21,237 nt of DNA. Origin: Akkermansiaceae bacterium UBA2367 (lineage in GTDB: Bacteria > Verrucomicrobiota > Verrucomicrobiia > Verrucomicrobiales > DEV007). Positions 1 through 8,193 of this stretch are shown here, piece by piece; position 1 is the stretch's first letter, and the number at the start of each line of letters is the position of its first letter. The notes beneath the pieces are model-generated. The model was not told where the DNA came from. It worked only from the letters and a program-made list of their open reading frames with translations, and did no database searches. The translations under genes were made by a program, and so were the position numbers. The stretch spans positions 1 through 21,237 of the forward strand of contig DDTJ01000100.1 of the NCBI GenBank assembly GCA_002344525.1. The letters run 5' to 3'.

Positions 1-66
1 CGAATTATTGACGCTTACGATATTGTTTATGTCGATGCGTGAAGTCGGGGCATCCGGGGAAACGGT

Positions 67-82
67 AGCGGAAAACGCCGCT
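67..82 (-). terminator. weak hairpin downstream of the kinase gene
   Basis: A 5-bp stem (AGCGG/CCGCT) with a six-base loop lies about 30 bases past the kinase stop codon, read on the minus strand. It is followed by ACCGTTTCC rather than a clean U-tract. It could be a weak intrinsic terminator. The rest of positions 1-112 shows nothing else I can support. Confidence 0.2.
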
Positions 83-112
83 CCTCCCAAGGGCCGTGTC
101 TGCGTCCCCGGT

Positions 113-2293
113 TCAACGAGGGCCGGGGGCGATGAGGCTGAGGGAGGTTCGGAAGCTCTCCACTTTCGTCGCGATGTCGGGACGGGAGCGGAGCTCGGCG
201 GGGAGCTGGCCGACGAGGGCGAGGGCTTGGTCGAGGTAGAAGACGGCGAGGGCGCGGGAGGTTTCGATGGCGGGGTCGAGGCAGCGCGAGGCGGCGGCAT
301 AGACCTCAGCGAGGGCGACCTTGGCCTCGGCGTCGTAGGGGCGGAGCTTCACGGCCTGCTCGCGCAGCTTGATCTCCTCGCGGAAGAGGACGAGGGCGGC
401 TTCGGGCTGCTTTTGTTCGAGCTGGATCGTGCCGAGGGCGTGGAGGGCCGTGAGATGGGCGAGCTTCGCCTTCTCGGCGATGCTGGGCGGGGCGGTGGTG
501 AGGGATTTGGCGAGGAGGGTCAGCTCCTGGTAGGTCGAAGTGGCAGCGGCGGTCTCCCCGGCGGAATGCTGGTAGTCGCCGAGCTGGAGCATGATGCCCA
601 CCGCTTCGATGGCGTATCCGGGCGTGTCGGAGGAGCTGTCCCCGATGCGTTTTTTGAGCATGGAGAGGATTTCGCCGAGGGTGGCGATGGCCTCCTTGGG
701 CTCCTTGGCGAGGCTGTGGACGCGGGCGAGGGAGGTGTAGGTCGTGGCCAGATCCTTCAACTGGGAGAGGGACAGGAGGCCGCTGGCGTCGCTGGTCTGG
801 CTGCGCCATTCGAGGGCCTTGGAATAGGCATTGGCGGCGTCGACGTAGCCCCCCTGTATCTCGTGGATTTTGCCGATCTCCACGAGGTCGCGTGAGGCGA
901 GCAGGGGAAGGTCTTCGGTGGCGCCGGAGTCCTCGGCGAGTCCGGAGCGAATCTCGTAGGCGCTGGTGAAATCCTTGAGGGCCTCGTCGAGGTCGCCGCG
1001 TTCGAGGGCTTGGCGTCCGCGCAGGGCGGCGGTCTGGGCTGAGAAACGGAGGATGCGCGTGGAGGTGGGCAGGTCCTTGGAACGGTTCTCAAGGAAGGTC
1101 TTCGAGTTCTCCGAGACGATGGAGTAGAGGCGGTCGGCCCCGACGCCGGAGATGTCGCCCTTGTCCAGTTCGTTCATGAACAGGAGCATCAGCTCGACGG
1201 CGGCTCCGGCGCTTTTCTCGTAGGCGGCCGAGGCGAGCATGGCCTCGTCGGTGGCGCGTTTGGCCTTGCGCGCTTGGATGAAGGCGAGGCCCGAGGCCCA
1301 GAGGGCGACGACGAGGAGGACGGCGAAGATGGTGTTGAGGCGGCGGGCGCGTTTCACCACGCTCTGCTGGTCGAGCTGCTGGATGCGGCTCCAGACTTCG
1401 CGCATGTCGGCGGGGCGCTCGCGCGGGTCGAGGCTGAGGCATTGCTCGACGAGGAGCTTGCGCTCGCTCGGGATGTAGAAGCCCGAGGGCCATTCGATCT
1501 CCTCGACGGCCTCAAGGAGGGTGGCGATCTGGTTGCCGTCGATGGCTTTGCCCGGACCGACGGGCGCATCCTCGGGGTTCGCCTCGTAGATCGTCGCCTC
1601 GGGGTCGAAGTAGCCGCGCTCCGCCGCCGCGAATCCCCGGAGGCGCGGGAGATCCCCGGTGAGGAGTTTGTAGGCGACGACGCCGAAGCTGTAGACGTCC
1701 CAGCGGAAGCCCTTGCCGTCGGCGGAGTCGCGGGGGTTGCGGAGCTGCTCGGGGCTGGCGTAGAGCGGGGTGCCGACGGGCTGGGCGCCCTCGGCGGCGG
1801 GGCCGCGGCTCTGGCCGAAGTCGCAGATTTTGATGTGGTGGGGGGCCTCGTCGGTGAGGAGGATGTTCGAGGGCTTGAGGTCGCAGTGGATGATCTGGTG
1901 GCGGTGCAGGTAGGCGACGGCGTCGGCGATGTCGCGGATGAGCCGCCAGCCTTCGCGGTGGTCGACGTGGCCGCAGAGCCGTTCGAGGGTGCGCGTCTCC
2001 CAGACCCCGTCGTAGTTCGGGTAGGCGTGCAGCCCCATCGCGTAGTAGGGCGGGTCGTGGAGCAGGTCGAAGTCGTGGAGGCTGACGATGCCTTGGTGCT
2101 CGGTGACTTGGGAGAGCTTTTCGAGTTCGCGGGCCATCGTCGCGAGATCGACGGCACCGGGCCGGAAGATCTTCAAGGCGCGTTCTGAGAGGCCGCGGTA
2201 GGTGGCGCGGAAGACTTGGCCGTAAGCCCCCTCCCCGAGCGGGGGATGGTGGATCACGTAGTCTTTGACCTTGATGGAATCTTCTTCAGTCAT
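113..2293 (-). CDS. membrane-anchored Ser/Thr protein kinase with TPR sensor region
   Basis: This is a Hanks-type (PknB-like) eukaryotic-style protein kinase of 726 aa from the chosen ATG. The kinase domain spans about residues 12-310: glycine loop GEGAYGQV (20-27), ATP-anchoring K41 in ALKIF, catalytic loop HCDLKPSN with D138, DFG at 158-160, and GTPLYASPEQ in the activation segment. The residue before the catalytic Asp is Cys, not Arg, so it is a non-RD kinase. One membrane helix lies near residues 318-338. The C-terminal half is helical and contains TPR-like repeats (about 418-455, 471-498, 604-645), probably outside the membrane as a protein-binding sensor. The start at 2293 is preferred because an in-frame start at 2341 would only add 16 residues translated from a palindromic repeat. 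No Shine-Dalgarno is seen. It lies 198 bp downstream of an FHA-cyclase on the same strand, a plausible signalling partner. The family is clear; the substrate is unknown. Confidence 0.93.
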   Translation of the reverse strand: MTEEDSIKVKDYVIHHPPLGEGAYGQVFRATYRGLSERALKIFRPGAVDLATMARELEKLSQVTEHQGIVSLHDFDLLHDPPYYAMGLHAYPNYDGVWETRTLERLCGHVDHREGWRLIRDIADAVAYLHRHQIIHCDLKPSNILLTDEAPHHIKICDFGQSRGPAAEGAQPVGTPLYASPEQLRNPRDSADGKGFRWDVYSFGVVAYKLLTGDLPRLRGFAAAERGYFDPEATIYEANPEDAPVGPGKAIDGNQIATLLEAVEEIEWPSGFYIPSERKLLVEQCLSLDPRERPADMREVWSRIQQLDQQSVVKRARRLNTIFAVLLVVALWASGLAFIQARKAKRATDEAMLASAAYEKSAGAAVELMLLFMNELDKGDISGVGADRLYSIVSENSKTFLENRSKDLPTSTRILRFSAQTAALRGRQALERGDLDEALKDFTSAYEIRSGLAEDSGATEDLPLLASRDLVEIGKIHEIQGGYVDAANAYSKALEWRSQTSDASGLLSLSQLKDLATTYTSLARVHSLAKEPKEAIATLGEILSMLKKRIGDSSSDTPGYAIEAVGIMLQLGDYQHSAGETAAATSTYQELTLLAKSLTTAPPSIAEKAKLAHLTALHALGTIQLEQKQPEAALVLFREEIKLREQAVKLRPYDAEAKVALAEVYAAASRCLDPAIETSRALAVFYLDQALALVGQLPAELRSRPDIATKVESFRTSLSLIAPGPR

Positions 2294-2341
2294 GGGGCGG
2301 CCTTCGGCCGCGTGGAAGGTGGGGCGACCGGAGGTCGCCAT
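2294..2341. repeat. two tandem REP-like palindromes before the kinase
   Basis: There are two similar units of about 27 bases in direct orientation. Each opens with GGGGCG, carries a palindrome and ends in AAGGT (the second unit ends just past 2341). The first palindrome is GCGGCC-TTC-GGCCGC (2297-2311). The second is GGCGACC-GGA-GGTCGCC (2323-2339). They lie immediately upstream of the kinase ATG and are in frame with it, so they can be misread as an N-terminal extension. This looks like interspersed palindromic repeat DNA, or possibly a 5'-leader structure. Confidence 0.7.
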
Positions 2342-2390
2342 AAAAGGTGAAAAGTGAAAGGTTTTGGGATTGGGCGCTGTTTCTTTTAAT

Positions 2391-2476
2391 TCATGCTCCT
2401 ACTCGTCCTCATACCTCCTACTCCATCCCATCCCCGGCGATTTGAGTAGGAAGTATGAGGACGAGTAGGAGTATGA
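2391..2476. repeat. 33-bp inverted repeat with 20-bp spacer
   Basis: The arms at 2391-2423 and 2444-2476 are reverse complements at 31 of 33 positions, with a 20-base spacer. The arm is built from ACTC, TCCT and CATAC words, so one strand is pyrimidine-rich and the other purine-rich. It begins 14 bases after the cyclase stop codon and ends about 100 bases before the kinase start. It could form a very stable hairpin in RNA read from the minus strand. No U-tract follows, so it is not a classical intrinsic terminator. Repeats of this composition occur in many environmental genomes, but I do not know a function. Confidence 0.85.
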
Positions 2477-2490
2477 GGGTAGGATACCAT

Positions 2491-4419
2491 TTACTTGGTC
2501 AAACTCTCGATTTCCCCCGCCCAACCGGCCGGAGGTGGATTCTTGCGGAACCATAGCCCCTTGGCCTTCAGCCAGATCGCGGCGGGATCGTCCTCGGGCA
2601 GGGTGTCGAGCAGATCGATGGCGTCGTCCCACTGCTCGTGGTTGAAATGGTTCAGGGCGCGTTCGTAGGTGCGGGCGTCCTCGTCGGAGACGCCGGAGCC
2701 GCCCAGCTCGCGCGGGAGGACGAGCTCGTGGATGGGGTAGCTCTCAGCGAAGCCTGCAGGACGAATGAGGCAAAGCTGGCGGAAGCTGCGGTCCCCCGTG
2801 TCCTTGATGCGCCGGTAGGTCTCGTCGGAGAGGAGAACAGGCACGCGGAACTCCTTGGCGATGCGTTCGAGGCGCGCCCCGAGGTTCGCGACGCCGCCGA
2901 AGACGCTGATGTGCCACTGCTGGGTCGGTCCCGTCTTGCCCACAGCGATGCGGCCCGTGCTGATGCCGATGCGGACGGCGGCCATGTGGCGGTTCTGCTC
3001 CTCCTCGAACTGGACGCGGGAGGCGAGGCGCCGCACGATGGCCTCGGCCGCCTCGACGGCGAGCAGGGCGTGGCCCTTGCTCTCCTCGCCGAAGTCGGGC
3101 CAGCCCCAGAGGCCGAGGACCCCGTCGCCGGCGAAGTCGGTGACGACACCCCGGCTGCGGAAGACCTCCTCGGTGACGAGGCCGACGATCTTCTGGTTCT
3201 CGTCGAGGCGTTCGAGGATCTCCTCGTCGCTCTTGGCCAGTTCGAGGTGGCGGGAGCTGCCCCGGCGGTCGGTGAACATCACGGTGCAATCGGCCATGGC
3301 CGGGTCCAGCTCGGACTGGTCGCGCACGCGGAGAACCTTGCGAAGGCCGGGGGAGAAATAGGCGGCCATCTGGTCCTGCATCTTCTGGTCGGCGCGGGCC
3401 GAGAGCAGGCTCGCGACGAGGGAGCCGATGAGGCGGATGAAGGGGACGAAGGCCGCCGCCGCCGTGTCTGAGGCTTGGCGCGTCTCGACGTAGAGGAAGA
3501 CGGGGCGGCGCTGCGCGTCGCGGTAGATCGCGGCGGATTCGTCGAGGCGGGCTACGGGGATGATCATGACCCAGTCGATCTTTTCGCCGAGGCTCTCGGC
3601 GGAGAAGACGCGGTTGTTGTCCTTCGAGGCCCAGATGCGGATGTCGGCGGGGTTCGGCTTCGCTAGGTTGATGCGGTTGATGAGGGTGTGGCTGGGGCGG
3701 AAGTCGGCGCGGGCGAAGGGGTCGGGGTTGAGGATCTCGAATTCGATGCCCTCGTCGGCCCTCTCCACGGCGACGAAGACGGCGGTGACGCCTTTCTGGC
3801 CGGGCAGGGCGTTTTCGAGGAAGACGGCGGCGCGGGTGAAGAGATCCTCGTCGTCGGTCCAGCCGCTCAGCACCTGCTGGGGCAGCTCGCGCTGGAGCAG
3901 CTTCAACTGGAGGCGCAGGCTGTATTCGTCGAGTTGCTCGACCTCGTCGTAGTCCTGCCGCGTCGCGGCGGCGGGGGCGTCCTCGTAGTCCTCCTTCTCG
4001 CGGTCGAGCTCCTCGTGGTAGCGCTCGATTTCGGCGTCGAGGTCGCGCAGGGATTTCAGCCAATAGACGGCGGTGGAGCCGCCCGCCCCGAGGACGAAGG
4101 ATTCGCCGAGGCGCAGCTCGACGGGTTCGGAGAGGGGGCGTCGGTCCTTGGGCGCGACGTTGGAGTGGAGGGCGTTCGGGACGCCGCGTCCGGTGAGGGA
4201 GGGGAGGCGGCGCAGGGTGAGGAGGCCGTCCTCGTCGCGCACCGCCTCGCAGTGGTTGCGGCTGACGAGACGGTCGTCCCAAGTCACGCGGAGGAGGTCG
4301 ACGGGTTCCTCGGGCAGGCTCTCGGGTTTGCGTCCGATGCGCAGGGGGCGGCCCACGACGGCTTGGGCGACCGCCATTTCCTTCGGGTTTTCCAGATTGA
4401 CCGCGACGAGGTACATCAA
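2491..4419 (-). CDS. FHA-GAF-class III nucleotide cyclase
   Basis: This is a 642-aa soluble protein. Residues 1-115 are an FHA domain (G29-R30, S53-R54-N55-H56, N82), which binds phosphothreonine. Residues 125-170 are acidic and probably coiled. Residues 180-345 look like a GAF domain. Residues 375-560 are a class III adenylate/guanylate cyclase domain, with metal-binding Asp in FTDRRGS (D384) and GDG (D432), and the transition-state Asn and Arg in NLGAR (N512, R516). The usual substrate-selecting Lys is replaced by D428 and the usual Asp by G509, so the purine specificity cannot be predicted. The last 80 residues are TPR-like. The start is ATG-ATG; no Shine-Dalgarno is visible. It is followed on the same strand by a Ser/Thr kinase, and the FHA domain suggests control by phosphorylation. 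The product (cAMP, cGMP or none) is uncertain. Confidence 0.92.
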   Translation of the reverse strand: MMYLVAVNLENPKEMAVAQAVVGRPLRIGRKPESLPEEPVDLLRVTWDDRLVSRNHCEAVRDEDGLLTLRRLPSLTGRGVPNALHSNVAPKDRRPLSEPVELRLGESFVLGAGGSTAVYWLKSLRDLDAEIERYHEELDREKEDYEDAPAAATRQDYDEVEQLDEYSLRLQLKLLQRELPQQVLSGWTDDEDLFTRAAVFLENALPGQKGVTAVFVAVERADEGIEFEILNPDPFARADFRPSHTLINRINLAKPNPADIRIWASKDNNRVFSAESLGEKIDWVMIIPVARLDESAAIYRDAQRRPVFLYVETRQASDTAAAAFVPFIRLIGSLVASLLSARADQKMQDQMAAYFSPGLRKVLRVRDQSELDPAMADCTVMFTDRRGSSRHLELAKSDEEILERLDENQKIVGLVTEEVFRSRGVVTDFAGDGVLGLWGWPDFGEESKGHALLAVEAAEAIVRRLASRVQFEEEQNRHMAAVRIGISTGRIAVGKTGPTQQWHISVFGGVANLGARLERIAKEFRVPVLLSDETYRRIKDTGDRSFRQLCLIRPAGFAESYPIHELVLPRELGGSGVSDEDARTYERALNHFNHEQWDDAIDLLDTLPEDDPAAIWLKAKGLWFRKNPPPAGWAGEIESLTK

Positions 4420-4473
4420 TTCAGCGAATGGGGCGAAATCCCAAGGAAGTGGACGGACTCCAGATGAAGGAAC

Positions 4474-4582
4474 ATTCGTGTGAATTCGTGATCATTCGTG
4501 GTTCCTCACTTCGATTGGTTCAGGCGGCGAAATCCGGGGCAGGAGGGGTTTTGACCACGAATGCACACGGATGGACACGAAT
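4474..4582. repeat. inverted array of ATTCGTG/CACGAAT decamers
   Basis: Three ATTCGTG words spaced exactly 10 bases apart (4474, 4484, 4494) face three CACGAAT-type words with the same 10-base period (4556, 4566 with one change, 4576). Aligned as an inverted repeat, the arms agree at about 24 of 31 positions around a spacer of about 50 bases. The element fills most of the gap between the cyclase start and the lipB stop. Period-10 CACGAAT repeats are a widespread intergenic type in environmental bacteria; that statement is from memory. No protein-binding role is established here. Confidence 0.8.
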
Positions 4583-4608
4583 CCTGACGGGAATGAGGCG
4601 TCCTCCGG

Positions 4609-5262
4609 CTAAAGGGCGGTCTGAGCGAATTCATGTTCATTGGTCTCTTTCGGCGAAAAGGCCTCGCGGATCAGCGGTTCGACGGCGGCGGCGGCCTCGG
4701 CCACCGCGATCTCGCGACCGCATTCTCGGGAAAGGGAGGTCATGGTGACGCCGGACAGGCCGCAGGGGGTGATGGCTTCGTAGCCGGAGAGGTCGCTGGA
4801 CACATTCAGCCCGAACCCGTGCATGGACACCCATTTCCGCACGCCCACGCCGATGGAGGCCAGCTTCCGGTCCTCCGTCCAGACTCCGGTGAGACCTTCC
4901 CTGCGAGCAGCATGGATACCAAATCCGGCGGCGAAATCAATCAACAAGGACTCGATCCTCCTCAGGTAGTTGTGCAGGTCCCGGCCCTGCTCTTCGAGGT
5001 CGAGGACGAGGTAGCCGACGAGCTGCCCCGGCCCGTGGAAGGTCGCCTGCCCGCCCCGGTTCGTCTCGAAGACGGGATGGGGCAGCCTCTCCGGGTCGCG
5101 CAGGCTGGAGCGGTCGCGGGTGCGCCCGATGGTGTAGACCGGCTCGTGTTCGAGCAACAGCACGGTGTCCCCGATCTCGCCGCGCTGGCGGCGCTCGACG
5201 AGGTCGTTCTGGAGTTCCAGCCCTTCGGGGTAGGGGAGAGTGCCGAGCCAGCGGACGGTCAT
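4609..5262 (-). CDS. lipB: octanoyl-[acyl carrier protein]:protein octanoyltransferase
   Basis: LipB moves the octanoyl group made on acyl carrier protein onto lipoyl domains of the 2-oxoacid dehydrogenases and the glycine cleavage H protein, the first step of lipoate synthesis in the cytoplasm. The 217-aa length fits the family. Visible signatures are RGGQATFHGPGQLVGY, the RKLASIG block with catalytic Lys133, MHGFGLNV, and ITPCGLSG with nucleophile Cys167. The lipA partner is not in this window. The ATG at 5262 begins directly at the conserved MTVRWLG start, only nine bases after a good -10 box, so the mRNA is probably leaderless or nearly so. The last residues (TNEHEF) are encoded by a diverged copy of the neighbouring ATTCGTG repeat and lie beyond the conserved core. 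The assignment is firm. Confidence 0.96.
   Translation of the reverse strand: MTVRWLGTLPYPEGLELQNDLVERRQRGEIGDTVLLLEHEPVYTIGRTRDRSSLRDPERLPHPVFETNRGGQATFHGPGQLVGYLVLDLEEQGRDLHNYLRRIESLLIDFAAGFGIHAARREGLTGVWTEDRKLASIGVGVRKWVSMHGFGLNVSSDLSGYEAITPCGLSGVTMTSLSRECGREIAVAEAAAAVEPLIREAFSPKETNEHEFAQTAL
4627..4644. repeat. diverged ATTCGTG repeat inside the lipB 3' end
   Basis: The + strand reads GAATTCATGTTCATTGGT, close to the second and third decamers of the array at 4484-4502. It encodes the TNEHEF part of the LipB C-terminal tail, so repeat DNA seems to have become coding sequence. The similarity is short and could be coincidental. Confidence 0.4.
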
Positions 5263-5271
5263 GGTGGGCGC

Positions 5272-5301
5272 ATTCTACACCCGGTCGGGGCGGTTCGTCG
5301 A
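5272..5301 (-). promoter_or_regulatory. sigma-70-like promoter of lipB
   Basis: On the minus strand a -35 box TCGACG (5301-5296, four of six consensus bases) is followed after 18 bases by a -10 box TAGAAT (5277-5272, five of six). Initiation about seven bases further on would fall two or three bases before the lipB ATG, giving an essentially leaderless transcript. It was found by eye. Confidence 0.5.
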
Positions 5302-5436
5302 TGTCTCCTTGTGGTGGGGCGGAAAATTGGGCAAGGAAGCGTGGATCGGTCTTCTCACCCTTCCCGCCAACCCTCCCGAAGGGATCAATAGCCCGAAAGA
5401 GCATTCTGGTTTTCATGATTTCATCGAAAATTCTTT

Positions 5437-5452
5437 TGAACATTCCTGTTCA
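5437..5452. promoter_or_regulatory. operator-like dyad between lipB and the response regulator
   Basis: TGAACA-TTCC-TGTTCA is a perfect dyad with 6-bp arms and a 4-bp centre in the AT-rich part of the divergent intergenic region, about 50 bases upstream of the response regulator start. The shape suits a dimeric repressor. The half-sites contain GAAC and GTTC, as in Gram-positive LexA boxes, but the spacing between them is 6 rather than 4, so no regulator is assigned. Confidence 0.4.
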
Positions 5453-5484
5453 GAGTAATACTGATAAGTTAAAGACTTGTTAAT

Positions 5485-5502
5485 CTTAACTTCTCGGTTA
5501 AG
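5485..5502 (+). promoter_or_regulatory. hairpin touching the response regulator start
   Basis: CTTAAC-TTCTCG-GTTAAG is a perfect 6-bp stem ending two bases before the ATG at 5505, exactly where a ribosome binding site would lie. No Shine-Dalgarno is present. It could limit initiation, or it could be a protein-binding dyad. The surrounding AT-rich leader has no convincing -35/-10 pair. Confidence 0.35.
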
Positions 5503-5504
5503 TC

Positions 5505-6029
5505 ATGAAAACTCGGATGACCCCTCAACCTCACCATTCGATCCCGGCGCAGACGCCTCCGGCGAACTGCTTCACCGTGCTGGTGATCGACGACCTGCTC
5601 CCCAACCGCGTCCTCCTCGGCAAAGTCCTGAAAAACGCCGGATACGGCGTGATCGAGGCCGCCAGCGGGACCGAAGCCCTTGAGCTTCTCCGCGACCAGC
5701 GTCTCTCCCCCGATCTCGTCGTCACCGACATCGAGATGCCCGGCTTGGACGGGATCGCCTTGGTCGATCAGCTCCGCCGCCTCGACCTGCCCGTGGCGAG
5801 GGTGCCTGTCATCGCCGCCTCGGGCAACGCCGACGAGACGATGCGCTGCGAAGCCCTCGCCGCCGGCTGCGACGCCTTCCTCACGAAGCCCTTCGACCTC
5901 GCCGTGCTCCGCCGGGAGATCGCCTCGCTCATCAGGACCCGCCTTCAGGCCTCCGCCACGCGCGGCACCACCCCCGTCGAGCGGACGGTGCCGAACCGCG
6001 TCGCATTGCGCCTCCGCGAAGCGGGGTGA
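5505..6029 (+). CDS. single-domain response regulator (CheY-like receiver)
   Basis: This 174-aa protein is one receiver domain with short tails and no output domain. The acidic pocket is D29-D30, the phosphoacceptor is D75 in VVTDIEMPGLDG, the switch Ser is S106, and the conserved Lys is K128 in FLTKPF. It would act by phospho-dependent binding to partners, or as a phosphorelay shuttle; no histidine kinase lies nearby. The first 20 residues are Pro/Gln/His-rich and the last 35 are Arg-rich and probably disordered. Met5 (5517) is an alternative start. The upstream DNA is unusually AT-rich for this window and carries two dyads, which suggests specific regulation. It is followed by a DEAD-box helicase on the same strand after 118 bases. 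Confidence 0.92.
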   Translation: MKTRMTPQPHHSIPAQTPPANCFTVLVIDDLLPNRVLLGKVLKNAGYGVIEAASGTEALELLRDQRLSPDLVVTDIEMPGLDGIALVDQLRRLDLPVARVPVIAASGNADETMRCEALAAGCDAFLTKPFDLAVLRREIASLIRTRLQASATRGTTPVERTVPNRVALRLREAG

Positions 6030-6060
6030 GGACGCTCGACGCCCCGGCAGGTTCCGCTTT

Positions 6061-6076
6061 CGCTTTTGCAAAAGCG
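6061..6076. repeat. 16-bp perfect palindrome between regulator and helicase
   Basis: CGCTTTTGCAAAAGCG is a perfect palindrome about 30 bases after the response regulator stop. As RNA it would form a 6-bp stem with a TGCA loop. No U-tract follows, so termination is doubtful. It may be a protein-binding site or an RNA-processing signal. The rest of 6030-6147 shows no clear promoter. Confidence 0.45.
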
Positions 6077-6147
6077 GCGTATCCTCCCGGCCCACCCGGT
6101 CGTGTCTCCTTGCTGTGACGGGTGATCCCCTCCACCCGTCTTTTGCC

Positions 6148-8070
<1,923 letters not shown>

Positions 8071-8104
8071 CCCAATCGTCACAAGACGAATGTTTGCGCG
8101 GAAA

Positions 8105-8193
8105 GGGAGCGCGGACACTCTTGTCCGCCTTTTGAAATCCACGCGGCTTCGCCGCCATGAGATTTGACAGCGGGCAGGAGTGCCCGCGCTCCT
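8105..8193. repeat. REP-like doublet between convergent genes
   Basis: Two 25-base units face each other. Unit one (8105-8129) forms GCGGACA-CTCT-TGTCCGC, followed by CTTTTG. Unit two (8169-8193, inverted) forms GCGGGCA-GGAG-TGCCCGC. They match at 20 of 25 positions, and one stem pair changes from A-T to G-C on both sides, so pairing is kept. A smaller hairpin GCGGC-TTC-GCCGC (8143-8155) lies between them. The doublet fills the gap between the helicase and the DUF255 gene and overlaps the latter's stop codon. It probably also serves as a bidirectional terminator. It looks like a BIME-type element; no RAYT transposase is seen here. Confidence 0.8.

Noticed and set aside
1..112. A plus-strand promoter from TTGACG at 8-13
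   Set aside because: No -10 box occurs at a 16-18 bp spacing, and no plus-strand gene follows.
4474..4582. A CRISPR-like array from the regularly spaced ATTCGTG words
   Set aside because: The words are 7 bases with 3-base gaps, far too short for repeat-spacer units. No cas genes are present.
5437..5452. A LexA box reading of the GAAC/GTTC dyad
   Set aside because: The gap between GAAC and GTTC is six, not the four of the Gram-positive box, and the neighbouring genes are not SOS genes.
5240..5458. A 72-codon plus-strand frame in the lipB/response regulator gap
   Set aside because: It overlaps the lipB start and its promoter, has no recognisable motif and ends inside the AT-rich dyad region. 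It is probably chance.
5680..6147. An N-terminal extension of the helicase reaching back into the response regulator
   Set aside because: The extension is an out-of-frame reading of the receiver gene (Pro/Ser-rich). The conserved helicase Q-motif region begins just after GTG 6148.
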